The translations under genes and the position numbers were made by a program. A DNA stretch of 6,111 nt, from contig JAKAPB010000134.1 in the NCBI GenBank assembly GCA_021823045.1, forward strand, positions 1-6,111, in the 5' to 3' direction. Shown piece by piece: positions 1 through 6,111 of the stretch (positions are counted from its first letter, which is position 1; every line of letters begins with the position of its first letter). Source of the DNA: Actinomycetes bacterium (GTDB taxonomy: Bacteria; Actinomycetota; Acidimicrobiia; Acidimicrobiales; Acidimicrobiaceae). The notes beneath the pieces are model-generated. The model had not been told where the DNA came from and made no database searches. It saw only the letters and a list, made by a program, of their open reading frames with translations.

Positions 1-834
1 GATTTAGGCAAAATTGCCGCTGGGCGTACCCAATACACTCATCTTCTCGATGAACAGGACGCTTCTATAATCGATGATCTTATAGTTTGGTGGATTGATG
101 AGGAGAGGTTTCACGTTCTGCCGAATGCCGCCAACACCGACGTTGTACAGGATATTTTGGGCGGAAAGAACTCAACCCAAGATCGGGCTTTGATCGCTGT
201 ACAAGGCCCAATGGCTAGAGAACTGGCATCGACATTTGTACCTGATGCTGCGGGCGTTGGGAAGTTTCGAGTCGTTGAGTTTAGCTATAGAGGCAAGACT
301 TGCTTTGCTGCGGGAACCGGGTACACCGGAGAAGACGGGTTCGAGTGCTATATACCGGCTGAACTTGCCTCTTCGTTTTTCAAAGATCTGCTGCAGGCGG
401 GTGTCGTTCCTGCCGGACTTGGAGCTAGGGATACCTTGAGATTGGAAGCGGGACTTCCTCTCCATGGTCACGAGCTCAAAAAGGGCGTTTCACCCCCCGA
501 GGCTAACCTCGACTGGGTAGTTGGGTATTCAAAGCCTGATTTCAGGGGAAAGACAGCCGTCGAGTCTAGGAAGGAGCGTGGCCTCCGCTATCGGCTTTTC
601 GGAATACGCTCAGCTGGTCGCCAGCCATTGCGTGAAGGTGCATCGGTGTATCTGCAAGGACGAGCAATTGGGCAACTGACAAGCGGTAACTTTTCCCCCT
701 TGCTCAAGTGCGGTATAGGTTTTGCTTTGCTAGAGCCAGCGATGGCCTTGGATGTCGAGGTTGAAGTGGACATGCGAGGACGACGAGTTCCAGCCGTTAC
801 CACGACTTATCCTTTTTACAAATCTACAAAGTAG
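1..834 (+). CDS. gcvT: Aminomethyltransferase (glycine cleavage T-protein), 5'-truncated by window edge
   Basis: T-protein takes the aminomethyl group from lipoyl-H-protein, releases ammonia and forms 5,10-methylene-tetrahydrofolate in the cytoplasm. The frame is open from base 1, giving 277 residues; the family usually has about 340-370, so roughly the first 55-85 are outside the window. Family motifs in order, numbered from the first codon seen: GRTQYTHLL (8-16), IDDLIV (24-29, containing the conserved Asp region tied to catalysis), NAAN (42-45), VQGP, GYTGEDGFE (107-115), GLGARDTLRLEAG (139-151), PLHGHEL, SPPEANLDWVV (164-174), GQLTSGNFSP (224-233) and the C-terminal PFYK. A TTG at 157 lies inside the conserved fold and is not a start. 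The usual Gly-Gly before IDDL is Ala-Ser here. The gene ends in tandem stops, TAG TAA (832-837), and gcvPA follows in the same frame. Family assignment is very secure. Confidence 0.96.
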   Translation, partial: DLGKIAAGRTQYTHLLDEQDASIIDDLIVWWIDEERFHVLPNAANTDVVQDILGGKNSTQDRALIAVQGPMARELASTFVPDAAGVGKFRVVEFSYRGKTCFAAGTGYTGEDGFECYIPAELASSFFKDLLQAGVVPAGLGARDTLRLEAGLPLHGHELKKGVSPPEANLDWVVGYSKPDFRGKTAVESRKERGLRYRLFGIRSAGRQPLREGASVYLQGRAIGQLTSGNFSPLLKCGIGFALLEPAMALDVEVEVDMRGRRVPAVTTTYPFYKSTK

Positions 835-851
835 TAATTTTCTTCTTGTCG

Positions 852-858
852 AAGGGGG
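852..858 (+). promoter_or_regulatory. Shine-Dalgarno site of gcvPA
   Basis: AAGGGGG lies 6 bases before the GTG at 865. The start is fixed by sequence: the in-frame TAA at 835-837 is followed only by non-start codons (ttt tct tct tgt cga agg ggg ctc tta) before this GTG. Together with the 30-base gap after gcvT this indicates one operon transcript. Confidence 0.75.
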
Positions 859-864
859 CTCTTA

Positions 865-2211
865 GTGGGAAGTTTTGTTCCGCATACCGATGCTGAGATA
901 GCAGAAATGCTGTCGACATTGGGTTTGCAGGAGATCGACGACCTTTACGATCACCTACCTGACGGTGCTAGGTTTAATGGCGACCTATCTATCCCCGTCG
1001 GCGTTTCAGAGGCCGACGTTCTGGATTTGATGGATTCCCTTGCCAGAAAGAACCGCCCGACAGGTAGGGATCTGATCTGTTTTGCCGGTGCAGGGGCATA
1101 TGATCACGATGCCTCGGCGGCTGCGATGGCGATGGCCAGCCAGTCGGCCTTTGTAACCTCTTACACTCCTTACCAACCAGAAGTTGCCCAAGGTGTACTC
1201 CAGGCACTTTTTGAGTATCAAAGCCTCATTTCCAGACTGAGCGGACTTGATGTGACCAATGCATCACTCTATGACGGAGGAACTGCGCTGGTCGAGGCTG
1301 TAAATTTGGCCTGTGCCCATACTCGAAGGTCTCGAGTACTGGTTTCACGAGGAATACACCCCAATTATCGGCAAATGATCAAGACATACTCTCGGGGAAG
1401 CGGCCACGAAGTAGTCGAGGTAGGTCTAAGTGGGTGTTCGACCGACCTCAGCGCTATGAACCTCGATGGTGCAGCTGCACTGTGCATTGGGTACCCAAAC
1501 TACTTGGGGGAGATCGAAGATTTGCAGGAGGCTAAGCGGCTTTGCGAGGCTTCTGGGACGCTTCTGGTGGTGGTTTATGACCCAGTGTCTGTTGCATCCT
1601 TGGCGTCTCCAGGCGCTTTGGGAGCTGACGTGGCCGTAGCTGAAGGCCAGTCGCTCGGCGTTCCGCTCTCCTTCGGCGGCCCCTATTTGGGTCTTTTTTC
1701 GGCTAAGAGCGAGCTCGTAAGGTCGGTACCTGGGCGGCTTGTTGGCGAGACCGTCGACATTGAAGGGCGAAAGTCCTATGTGACGACCTTGCGAACGAGG
1801 GAGCAGGATATACGTAGGGAAAAAGCATCGTCTAATGTCTGCACAAATCAGACCCTGATAGCGATTCAGGCGGCAATCTATCTATCATGGCTCGGAAAAT
1901 CGGGGTACCTCGAACTTTCCAGGCGCTGCTTTTCAGCAACCAGGTACCTGGCGGACGGAGTCTCTTTGATACCAGGCGTAAAGGTGCTGAATCGGAACTT
2001 TTTTAGGGAGTTTGCGGTGGAGCTGCCGGTTGATGCTGTTCTGACGGTTGAACAGATGGCCGAGCGTGGTTTTTTAGCTGGGGTAGCTATCAAGGCAGGG
2101 TATGAGCAATCGCCGTTGGAAGGAGCACTTCTAATTACTGCTACGGAGAAACGTACCAGGTCTGAAATTGATAACTATTTGCAAGCCTTGAGGGAGGTTG
2201 TGGCAAAGTGA
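865..2211 (+). CDS. gcvPA: Glycine dehydrogenase (decarboxylating) subunit 1
   Basis: This is the N-terminal half of the two-subunit P-protein. With GcvPB it decarboxylates glycine and loads the aminomethyl group on the lipoyl arm of H-protein. The 448-residue product matches the usual GcvPA length of about 440-450. Motifs: FVPHTDAEIAEML at the N-terminus (4-16), FAGAGAYDH (73-81), YTPYQPEVAQG (100-110), FEYQ (116-119), ASLYDGGTALVEA (133-145), HPNYR (165-169), EGQSLGVPLSFGGPYLG (260-276), GRLVGETVD (290-298), TREQDIRREKASSNVCTNQ (311-329) and TEKRTRSEID (427-436). The PLP lysine is in the partner subunit, not here. It starts with GTG, 30 bases after gcvT, and its stop overlaps the start of gcvPB, so the three genes are probably cotranscribed. 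One local oddity: the family usually has YDHYIPA, but here it reads YDHDASA (79-85). Confidence 0.97.
   Translation: MGSFVPHTDAEIAEMLSTLGLQEIDDLYDHLPDGARFNGDLSIPVGVSEADVLDLMDSLARKNRPTGRDLICFAGAGAYDHDASAAAMAMASQSAFVTSYTPYQPEVAQGVLQALFEYQSLISRLSGLDVTNASLYDGGTALVEAVNLACAHTRRSRVLVSRGIHPNYRQMIKTYSRGSGHEVVEVGLSGCSTDLSAMNLDGAAALCIGYPNYLGEIEDLQEAKRLCEASGTLLVVVYDPVSVASLASPGALGADVAVAEGQSLGVPLSFGGPYLGLFSAKSELVRSVPGRLVGETVDIEGRKSYVTTLRTREQDIRREKASSNVCTNQTLIAIQAAIYLSWLGKSGYLELSRRCFSATRYLADGVSLIPGVKVLNRNFFREFAVELPVDAVLTVEQMAERGFLAGVAIKAGYEQSPLEGALLITATEKRTRSEIDNYLQALREVVAK
2191..2197 (+). promoter_or_regulatory. Shine-Dalgarno site of gcvPB, inside gcvPA
   Basis: AGGGAGG lies within the last codons of gcvPA, 10 bases before the GTG at 2208. 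It supports that GTG as the start despite the gene overlap, and suggests that ribosomes finishing gcvPA reinitiate on gcvPB. Confidence 0.75.
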
Positions 2212-3725
2212 CAGGACATTTTGATCTACCCGGAGGAGGCGTAGCCTCGTCGTCGCCGTTGGTTGGCTCAGATACTGAACCAACGATATTCGAACTTTCA
2301 GTTCCGGGCCGCAAGTCATCGTCATTTAGAAATTCGGGGATTGACCTCCTAGACCCTGCATCGATCCTTGAGTCAAAGTTTTTGCGTTCAACAGACGTTG
2401 AACTTCCCGAGGTTTCGGAACGAGACTTAGTTGGTCACTTCACTAGGCTCGCATCGAGGCAATATAGCGTCGACATGGGGGCCTATCCTCTGGGTTCGTG
2501 CACAATGAAGTACAATCCAAAGTTTGCAGACAATGTGGCCGGCATGCCGGGTCTAAGTGCTGTTCATCCTGCTTCACCAACAGGCCTCATTCAGGGATGG
2601 TTGGAGCTCCTTGTGATGGCGGAAGAGTACCTTTGCGAGATTACTGGTATGAAGGCGGCGACATTTCAGCCAGCCGCAGGGGCGGCCGGTGAATTGACTG
2701 GGCTGTTGTTAATCAGAGCCTTTCTCGAGCACGCAGGTTCAAAAGCCAACAAGATAATCATTCCTGACTCCTCTCATGGAACCAACCCGGCGTCTGTGAC
2801 CCTTAGCGGTTTTGAAGTCGTTACCGTACCGAGTGACGAGAATGGGTTGGTCGATACTGAAGCACTAGCCAAGATCCTCGATGACAGTGTCGCCGGAATG
2901 ATGATGACTAATCCGAACACATTGGGGCTCTTTGAGGTAAAGATCACCGAAATTGCGAGGATGGTTCACGAGGTTGGTGGCCTCATGTATTACGACGGCG
3001 CTAATCTCAACGCTATTCTTGGCATTTCGCGCCCTGGAGATATGGGCTTTGACGTAGTTCATTCAAACCTCCATAAGACATTTGCAACACCTCACGGTGG
3101 CGGAGGTCCGGGTTCGGGTCCGGTGGCTGTGTCTAGCGCCCTAGCCGACTTTCTGCCCGGGCCCAAAGCGTGTAGGTTGAAGGATGACGAGGGTAAGTTT
3201 GGATGGGAAGTACCAAGTCGGTCCATAGGTAGGGTACATTCCCACTTCGGAAATGCCCTGGTGGTAGCGAGAGCCCTCGCCTACATGGTTTATAACGGTT
3301 CCGATGGGCTTAAGATGGCGAGTGATTTGGCGGTCCTTAATGCCAATTGGCTAAAGGCTTCGATTGACGACTACTACGAAATCCCCTTTAATGGCGTGTG
3401 TATGCATGAATTTGTTGCATCAGCCCGCCAGATCAAAAAGGATACAGGGATAAGGGGCCTGGATATTGCGAAGTCACTTTTCGAAAGAGGTTTTCACGCT
3501 CCAACGGTCTACTTCCCCTTAATAGTTGAAGAGGCGCTCATGATCGAGCCTACCGAGACGGAGTCACCTCAGACGGTTAGAGCGTTGGCTGATGCTTTGA
3601 TCGACATCGCCAAGTTAGCTCGAGATCCAGAATCGAAAGAGGCCTTGCACGATGCGCCTACGACGACCCCGGTGCGAAGGCTGGACGAGGCAAGGGCCGC
3701 CCGAAGCCCGAAACTTGTGTTTTGA
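2208..3725 (+). CDS. gcvPB: Glycine dehydrogenase (decarboxylating) subunit 2, PLP-binding
   Basis: This is the catalytic C-terminal half of the split P-protein and carries the PLP cofactor. The product has 505 residues; the family usually has about 480-500. Motifs: IFELSVPGRKS (27-37), LPEVSERDLVGHFTRL (66-81), GAYPLGSCTMKYNPK (91-105), FQPAAGAAGELTGL (153-166), PDSSHGTNPAS (186-196), TNPNTLGLFE (234-243), YYDGANLNAILG (261-272), and HSNLHKTFATPHGGGGPGSGP (285-305 overall). Lys290 in LHKTF is the expected Schiff-base lysine. MIEPTETES (445-453) and TTPVRRLDEARAAR complete a full C-terminus. The GTG start overlaps the gcvPA stop as GTGA, giving 1:1 translational coupling of two subunits that work together. 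About 26 residues before IFEL are unconserved, slightly longer than usual. No frameshift or missing key residue is seen. Confidence 0.97.
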   Translation: MTGHFDLPGGGVASSSPLVGSDTEPTIFELSVPGRKSSSFRNSGIDLLDPASILESKFLRSTDVELPEVSERDLVGHFTRLASRQYSVDMGAYPLGSCTMKYNPKFADNVAGMPGLSAVHPASPTGLIQGWLELLVMAEEYLCEITGMKAATFQPAAGAAGELTGLLLIRAFLEHAGSKANKIIIPDSSHGTNPASVTLSGFEVVTVPSDENGLVDTEALAKILDDSVAGMMMTNPNTLGLFEVKITEIARMVHEVGGLMYYDGANLNAILGISRPGDMGFDVVHSNLHKTFATPHGGGGPGSGPVAVSSALADFLPGPKACRLKDDEGKFGWEVPSRSIGRVHSHFGNALVVARALAYMVYNGSDGLKMASDLAVLNANWLKASIDDYYEIPFNGVCMHEFVASARQIKKDTGIRGLDIAKSLFERGFHAPTVYFPLIVEEALMIEPTETESPQTVRALADALIDIAKLARDPESKEALHDAPTTTPVRRLDEARAARSPKLVF

Positions 3726-3774
3726 TCGCCGTCGATTCATGCAAGTGGAGGGAACTCAAGCAGTTATAGCCCCA

Positions 3775-3790
3775 GCAATTTTGCAATTTT
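3775..3790. repeat. Tandem 8-base direct repeat (gcaatttt x2)
   Basis: Two adjacent exact copies of gcaatttt sit about 50 bases after the gcvPB stop. This is seen directly. With only two copies in AT-rich sequence it may be chance, and no function is assigned. Confidence 0.5.
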
Positions 3791-3883
3791 ATATTTAGTG
3801 TCTTATGACGATGTCCTTATGGGATCCGTTTTTAGAGCCTTAACCTGGCGCTTGGGCGCATTATGGAGCTTTCTAGTACCCCT

Positions 3884-3897
3884 TATTTAGCTAAATA
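3884..3897. promoter_or_regulatory. 14-base perfect palindrome upstream of phaC, possible operator
   Basis: TATTTAGCTAAATA is perfectly self-complementary (7-base half-sites with no spacer) and ends 63 bases before the phaC start. Its form and place suit binding of a dimeric regulator, but the sequence is AT-rich, it matches no operator I can name, and the promoter itself is not identified. The palindrome is seen; its role is inferred. Confidence 0.35.
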
Positions 3898-3948
3898 GCA
3901 ATATATTTGCCTGTAGTTTGTTTGTAATAGCGTCGTTCAAGCCCAACT

Positions 3949-3953
3949 GGAGG
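3949..3953 (+). promoter_or_regulatory. Shine-Dalgarno site of phaC
   Basis: GGAGG lies 7 bases before the ATG at 3961, at close to ideal spacing, and supports that ATG as the start of the PHA synthase. Confidence 0.8.
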
Positions 3954-3960
3954 CTCATTT

Positions 3961-5604
3961 ATGGATAGAGGTAGCAGCGAAGACGAAAGAGGTGGCGCTC
4001 CGGCGGTGACCTTTGATCTCATTTCAAAGAGTTACAGGGACATGACCCGGGCGGCGCTGGGATTCGCGGAAAATGCCTTGACCGAATATGTGGATTTCAC
4101 TAAGAAGCTTGGTTCGGCCAAAAGGCCGGATGAAAAGGATGAAAAGTCGAAGATCTTCAAAGATCCAGCGTGGGATAATAATCCCGCCTTTTCAGCTACT
4201 AAGGACTCTTACCTACAGCTGCGCAAAGCGGCTGAGAAGGCCGTCGAGGAGGCAGATCTTGACCCGGCTGCCAGGAGAAAGGCTGAACTATCGGTAAAGC
4301 TCTACTTCGATGCACTGGCCCCAACCAATTTCTTCTTTACTAACCCAGCAGCTATTCGAAAGGCCTTTGAGACCGGTGGTTTGAGCGTGGTAGCGGGGGT
4401 GCGCAATTTCATTGATGATGTGCTTAATAACAAAGGTATGCCTAGGCAGGTAGACGCCAGCCCATTTGAAGTCGGCGTAAATCTGGCATGCACGCCTTCA
4501 AAGGTGATATTTCGAAACGAACTCATCGAGTTGATTCAGTACCTCCCACAGACCGAGACGGTTCATTCAAACCCACTGCTTACTAGCCCACCATGGATAA
4601 ACAAGTACTACATCATGGATCTCGCTCCTGAGAGGAGTTTTATCGAGTGGGCGGTGAAAAACGGGCATAGTACCTTTGCAATTAGCTACCGTAACCCCAC
4701 GAAGGAGATGGCCGACTTCGCCATGACCGATTACCTCGAGAGGGGCTTTTTAGCAGCTCTGGACGTAGTCTCCGAGGTCACTGGGTCGGAAGTTGTCGAC
4801 GTTGCCTCGCTATGTCTCGGTGGCACCCTGACAATGGCCGCTGCCGCTTATCTCAGCTCCAAGGGACAGGGAAGCCGGATCGGTAACATAACGCTGCTAA
4901 ATACCATGGTAGATTTCTCGGATCCAGGCTCGCTGGGCGCTTTTACGGACGAGGAGTCCGTCGAAGACCTAGAGAAATCAATGCTAGACAAGGGCTATTT
5001 GGATAAAGACTCGATGGCTAGGACCTTCGACTTTCTTCGTCCCGCAGACATGATTTTCAACTATGTCGGGCCGAACTGGTTGATGGGGGAGAAGCCGCCA
5101 GCATTTGATGTTCTAGTTTGGAATTCGGACTCTACGAGAATGCCGGCGAAGATGCACAGTGAGTATTTGCGCTCCTGCTATATCGAAAATCGTCTGGCTA
5201 AAGGGAAGATGAAACTTGCCAACACGGTGTTAAAAGTAAAGGACGTTACTAGCCCGTGCTATATCCTTTCGGCTCAGAATGATCATATTGTGCCTTGGAA
5301 GTCTGCATATAAAACCAACCACCTGACTTCAGGTGAGACCCGCTACGTACTGAGTAACGGCGGCCATATTGCCGGGGTTGTCAATCCACCGAGCGCAAAG
5401 GCGTGGTACCTCGTAGGAGACGAGTCGGTCAATGACCCAGCTAAGTGGATGGAGGGCGCTCAGAAGGTAAATGGATCTTGGTGGCAAGACTGGGCCGAGT
5501 GGAGCAGTACTAGATCGGGAAGCCAGGTAACACCACCACCCGTTGGCTCCAAAAAACACCCCGCCCTTTGCGATGGACCGGGCGAATACGTCAAAGAGGC
5601 CTAG
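3961..5604 (+). CDS. phaC: Class I-like poly(3-hydroxyalkanoate) synthase
   Basis: PHA synthase polymerises (R)-3-hydroxyacyl-CoA into polyester on storage granules, releasing CoA. The 547-residue product spans the whole class I-like family (Cupriavidus necator PhaC has 589): an N-terminal helical region, AWDNNPAFSATKDSYLQL (70-87), APTNFFFTNPAA (120-131), then an alpha/beta-hydrolase core with PPWINKYYIMDL (210-221), ISYRNP, the lipase-like box SLCLGG (283-288), FDFLRPADMIFNYV (356-369), LVWNSDSTRMP (385-395), NDHIVPW (440-446), GGHIAGVVNPP (467-477) and GSWWQDW (505-511). The expected triad is Cys285, Asp441 and His469. The oddity is Ser283, where the box normally begins with Gly (G-X-C-X-G-G). 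The ATG has a good Shine-Dalgarno site. The length and the single-subunit type of C-terminus, ending YVKEA, argue against class III or IV enzymes of about 360 residues that need PhaE or PhaR. phaC appears monocistronic, with a hairpin directly after it. Confidence 0.95.
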   Translation: MDRGSSEDERGGAPAVTFDLISKSYRDMTRAALGFAENALTEYVDFTKKLGSAKRPDEKDEKSKIFKDPAWDNNPAFSATKDSYLQLRKAAEKAVEEADLDPAARRKAELSVKLYFDALAPTNFFFTNPAAIRKAFETGGLSVVAGVRNFIDDVLNNKGMPRQVDASPFEVGVNLACTPSKVIFRNELIELIQYLPQTETVHSNPLLTSPPWINKYYIMDLAPERSFIEWAVKNGHSTFAISYRNPTKEMADFAMTDYLERGFLAALDVVSEVTGSEVVDVASLCLGGTLTMAAAAYLSSKGQGSRIGNITLLNTMVDFSDPGSLGAFTDEESVEDLEKSMLDKGYLDKDSMARTFDFLRPADMIFNYVGPNWLMGEKPPAFDVLVWNSDSTRMPAKMHSEYLRSCYIENRLAKGKMKLANTVLKVKDVTSPCYILSAQNDHIVPWKSAYKTNHLTSGETRYVLSNGGHIAGVVNPPSAKAWYLVGDESVNDPAKWMEGAQKVNGSWWQDWAEWSSTRSGSQVTPPPVGSKKHPALCDGPGEYVKEA

Positions 5605-5611
5605 TATTGAT

Positions 5612-5653
5612 CAGCCCGATTGAGGAGAATTTCAAATCCCCTCAATCGGGCTG
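5612..5653 (+). terminator. Strong hairpin after phaC, probable terminator
   Basis: An exact 14-bp inverted repeat (5612-5625 with 5640-5653, arm CAGCCCGATTGAGG) encloses a 14-base loop and begins 7 bases after the phaC stop. The stem is stable, but the following bases (TCTTTGG) form only a short, interrupted T-tract. The opposite strand has no T-tract either. It most likely ends or stabilises the phaC mRNA 3' end, and it lies between two convergent genes. Confidence 0.75.
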
Positions 5654-5765
5654 TCTTTGGCGGTTTCAAGTTCTTGGCGATGGCGCAATAAGCGCACTTA
5701 GGCAAGGACTATTTTCGCCGTGAAATGCCAAGGTATGAGCTGATTTGTTCGGCCAAATTTGGCTT

Positions 5766-6111
5766 TTAGTAGATCTCTAGCGGGTCGTGACTCGTCTCGA
5801 CGCTCTTTTTTGGAGAATCCATTCTTCTGGAAAGAACCAATGCTACGGTCAAAATTATCACTACTGCGGCGTCGACTCCAAGCTCGATTATTCCCCGATT
5901 GAAGAGAGAACTTGGTTCGTTCTGAGACGCCGATAGTTGTGCCCCGATAACTAATATCCGTCGCACTGAAGAAATTACGCCAATGATAAGGAAGCTTTTT
6001 AACTGAAACCCGCCCTTGGATAGGTGGGTAGCTACCGTACCGAGTAGTTCCATCAGGATGATTACGAACAGGGCGTCATTAAGTATGGTGGTGAGCTGAA
6101 AAGTGACTTCG
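5766..6111 (-). CDS. PsiE-like small integral membrane protein, 5'-truncated by window edge
   Basis: On the minus strand the frame is open from 6110 to a TAA at 5768-5766, giving 115 residues with no upstream stop, so the start lies beyond the right edge. A Met at 6053-6051 is internal: the preceding residues, TTILNDALFVIIL, continue a hydrophobic segment. Three hydrophobic stretches are visible: one ending near MELLG, FLIIGVISSVRRILVIGAQL, and a last one VDAAVVIILTVALVLSRRM, followed by a short charged tail (DSPKKSVETSHDPLEIY). The order ME-LL, then a VGIIS-(A/V)RR-ILV-like segment, then a final span ending in RR, resembles the phosphate-starvation-inducible PsiE family, whose biochemical role is unknown; E. 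coli PsiE has 136 residues. The assignment rests on motif memory and layout, so it is moderate. The gene is convergent with phaC, with 161 bases between. Confidence 0.7.
   Translation of the reverse strand, partial: EVTFQLTTILNDALFVIILMELLGTVATHLSKGGFQLKSFLIIGVISSVRRILVIGAQLSASQNEPSSLFNRGIIELGVDAAVVIILTVALVLSRRMDSPKKSVETSHDPLEIY

Larger units (their letters stand above)
3726..3960. other. Intergenic region between the glycine cleavage operon and phaC
   Basis: These 235 bases are clearly more AT-rich than the flanking genes and contain no credible ORF. They presumably hold the end of the gcv transcript and the promoter of phaC. I find no strong hairpin with a U-tract for gcv termination; the only GC stem is a 4-bp GCGC/GCGC (3848-3859). 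No well-spaced -35/-10 pair stands out, although TATATT occurs at 3790-3795 and 3902-3907. An 8-base tandem repeat (gcaatttt, 3775-3790) and a 14-base palindrome (3884-3897) are the only ordered elements. Confidence 0.7.

Noticed and set aside
157..159. TTG as a possible start of gcvT
   Set aside because: Conserved T-protein sequence continues upstream in frame to base 1, so the true start is outside the window.
172..471. Minus-strand open frame of 99 codons inside gcvT
   Set aside because: It lies wholly antisense to a strongly conserved gene and shows no family motif; it is a shadow frame.
3746..3800. Shine-Dalgarno-like GGAGGG after gcvPB, suggesting a small gene
   Set aside because: No start codon at useful spacing opens a frame of meaningful length; the GTG at 3745 gives only about 17 codons.
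3848..3859. GCGC-TTGG-GCGC hairpin as terminator of the gcv operon
   Set aside because: The stem is only 4 bp and is followed by attatgg, with no T-tract.
4302..4526. Minus-strand open frame of 74 codons inside phaC
   Set aside because: It is antisense to conserved PhaC sequence and has no recognisable domain or convincing start.
3961..5604. Class III or IV PHA synthase as an alternative
   Set aside because: The protein is 547 residues with an N-terminal region and C-terminus like single-subunit class I enzymes; class III and IV catalytic subunits are about 360 residues and have a PhaE or PhaR partner, none of which is seen.
5683..5695. GCGC-AATAA-GCGC mini-hairpin
   Set aside because: A 4-bp stem is expected by chance in this length of sequence.
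5752..5763. Palindrome GCCAAATTTGGC followed by TTTT
   Set aside because: With a 4-base loop only 4 bp remain, and it directly abuts the minus-strand gene's stop; too weak to call as a terminator or operator.

Overview
The window is a stretch of ordinary bacterial chromosome. It carries the tail of a glycine cleavage operon, a stand-alone polyhydroxyalkanoate (PHA) synthase gene, and the edge of a small membrane-protein gene. I see no mobile element, CRISPR array, rRNA, tRNA or prophage gene, and no evidence of a new multi-gene system. The observations worth a second look are local: the gene order of the glycine operon, one substituted residue in the PHA synthase active-site box, and a palindrome upstream of that gene.

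Layout. Bases 1-834 (+) are the 3' part of gcvT (T-protein), cut by the window's left edge. It ends in tandem stops, and after 30 bases gcvPA (865-2211) follows. gcvPA overlaps gcvPB (2208-3725) by four bases (GTGA). A 235-base AT-rich gap (3726-3960) holds a 14-base palindrome and a Shine-Dalgarno site. It leads into a class I-like PHA synthase gene, phaC (3961-5604). A 14-bp hairpin (5612-5653) lies just after phaC. The last gene, on the minus strand, runs from beyond the right edge to 5766; it encodes a multi-span membrane protein resembling the PsiE family and converges on phaC.

Function. GcvPA and GcvPB form the PLP-dependent P-protein that decarboxylates glycine and passes the aminomethyl group to lipoyl-H-protein. 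GcvT releases ammonia from that adduct and gives methylene-tetrahydrofolate. The H-protein gene does not lie between gcvT and gcvPA, so it must be elsewhere, as in Bacillus subtilis. PhaC polymerises hydroxyacyl-CoA into storage polyester. No PHA precursor, phasin or depolymerase gene is visible beside it.

Organism. GC content looks close to 50% by eye, and several starts are GTG. The split P-protein argues against mycobacteria and Streptomyces, which have a single-chain GcvP. The class I-like PhaC argues against Bacillus, which uses class IV. A deep-branching, moderate-GC actinobacterium (for example an Acidimicrobiia-like lineage) would fit, but this is an inference from family resemblance only.
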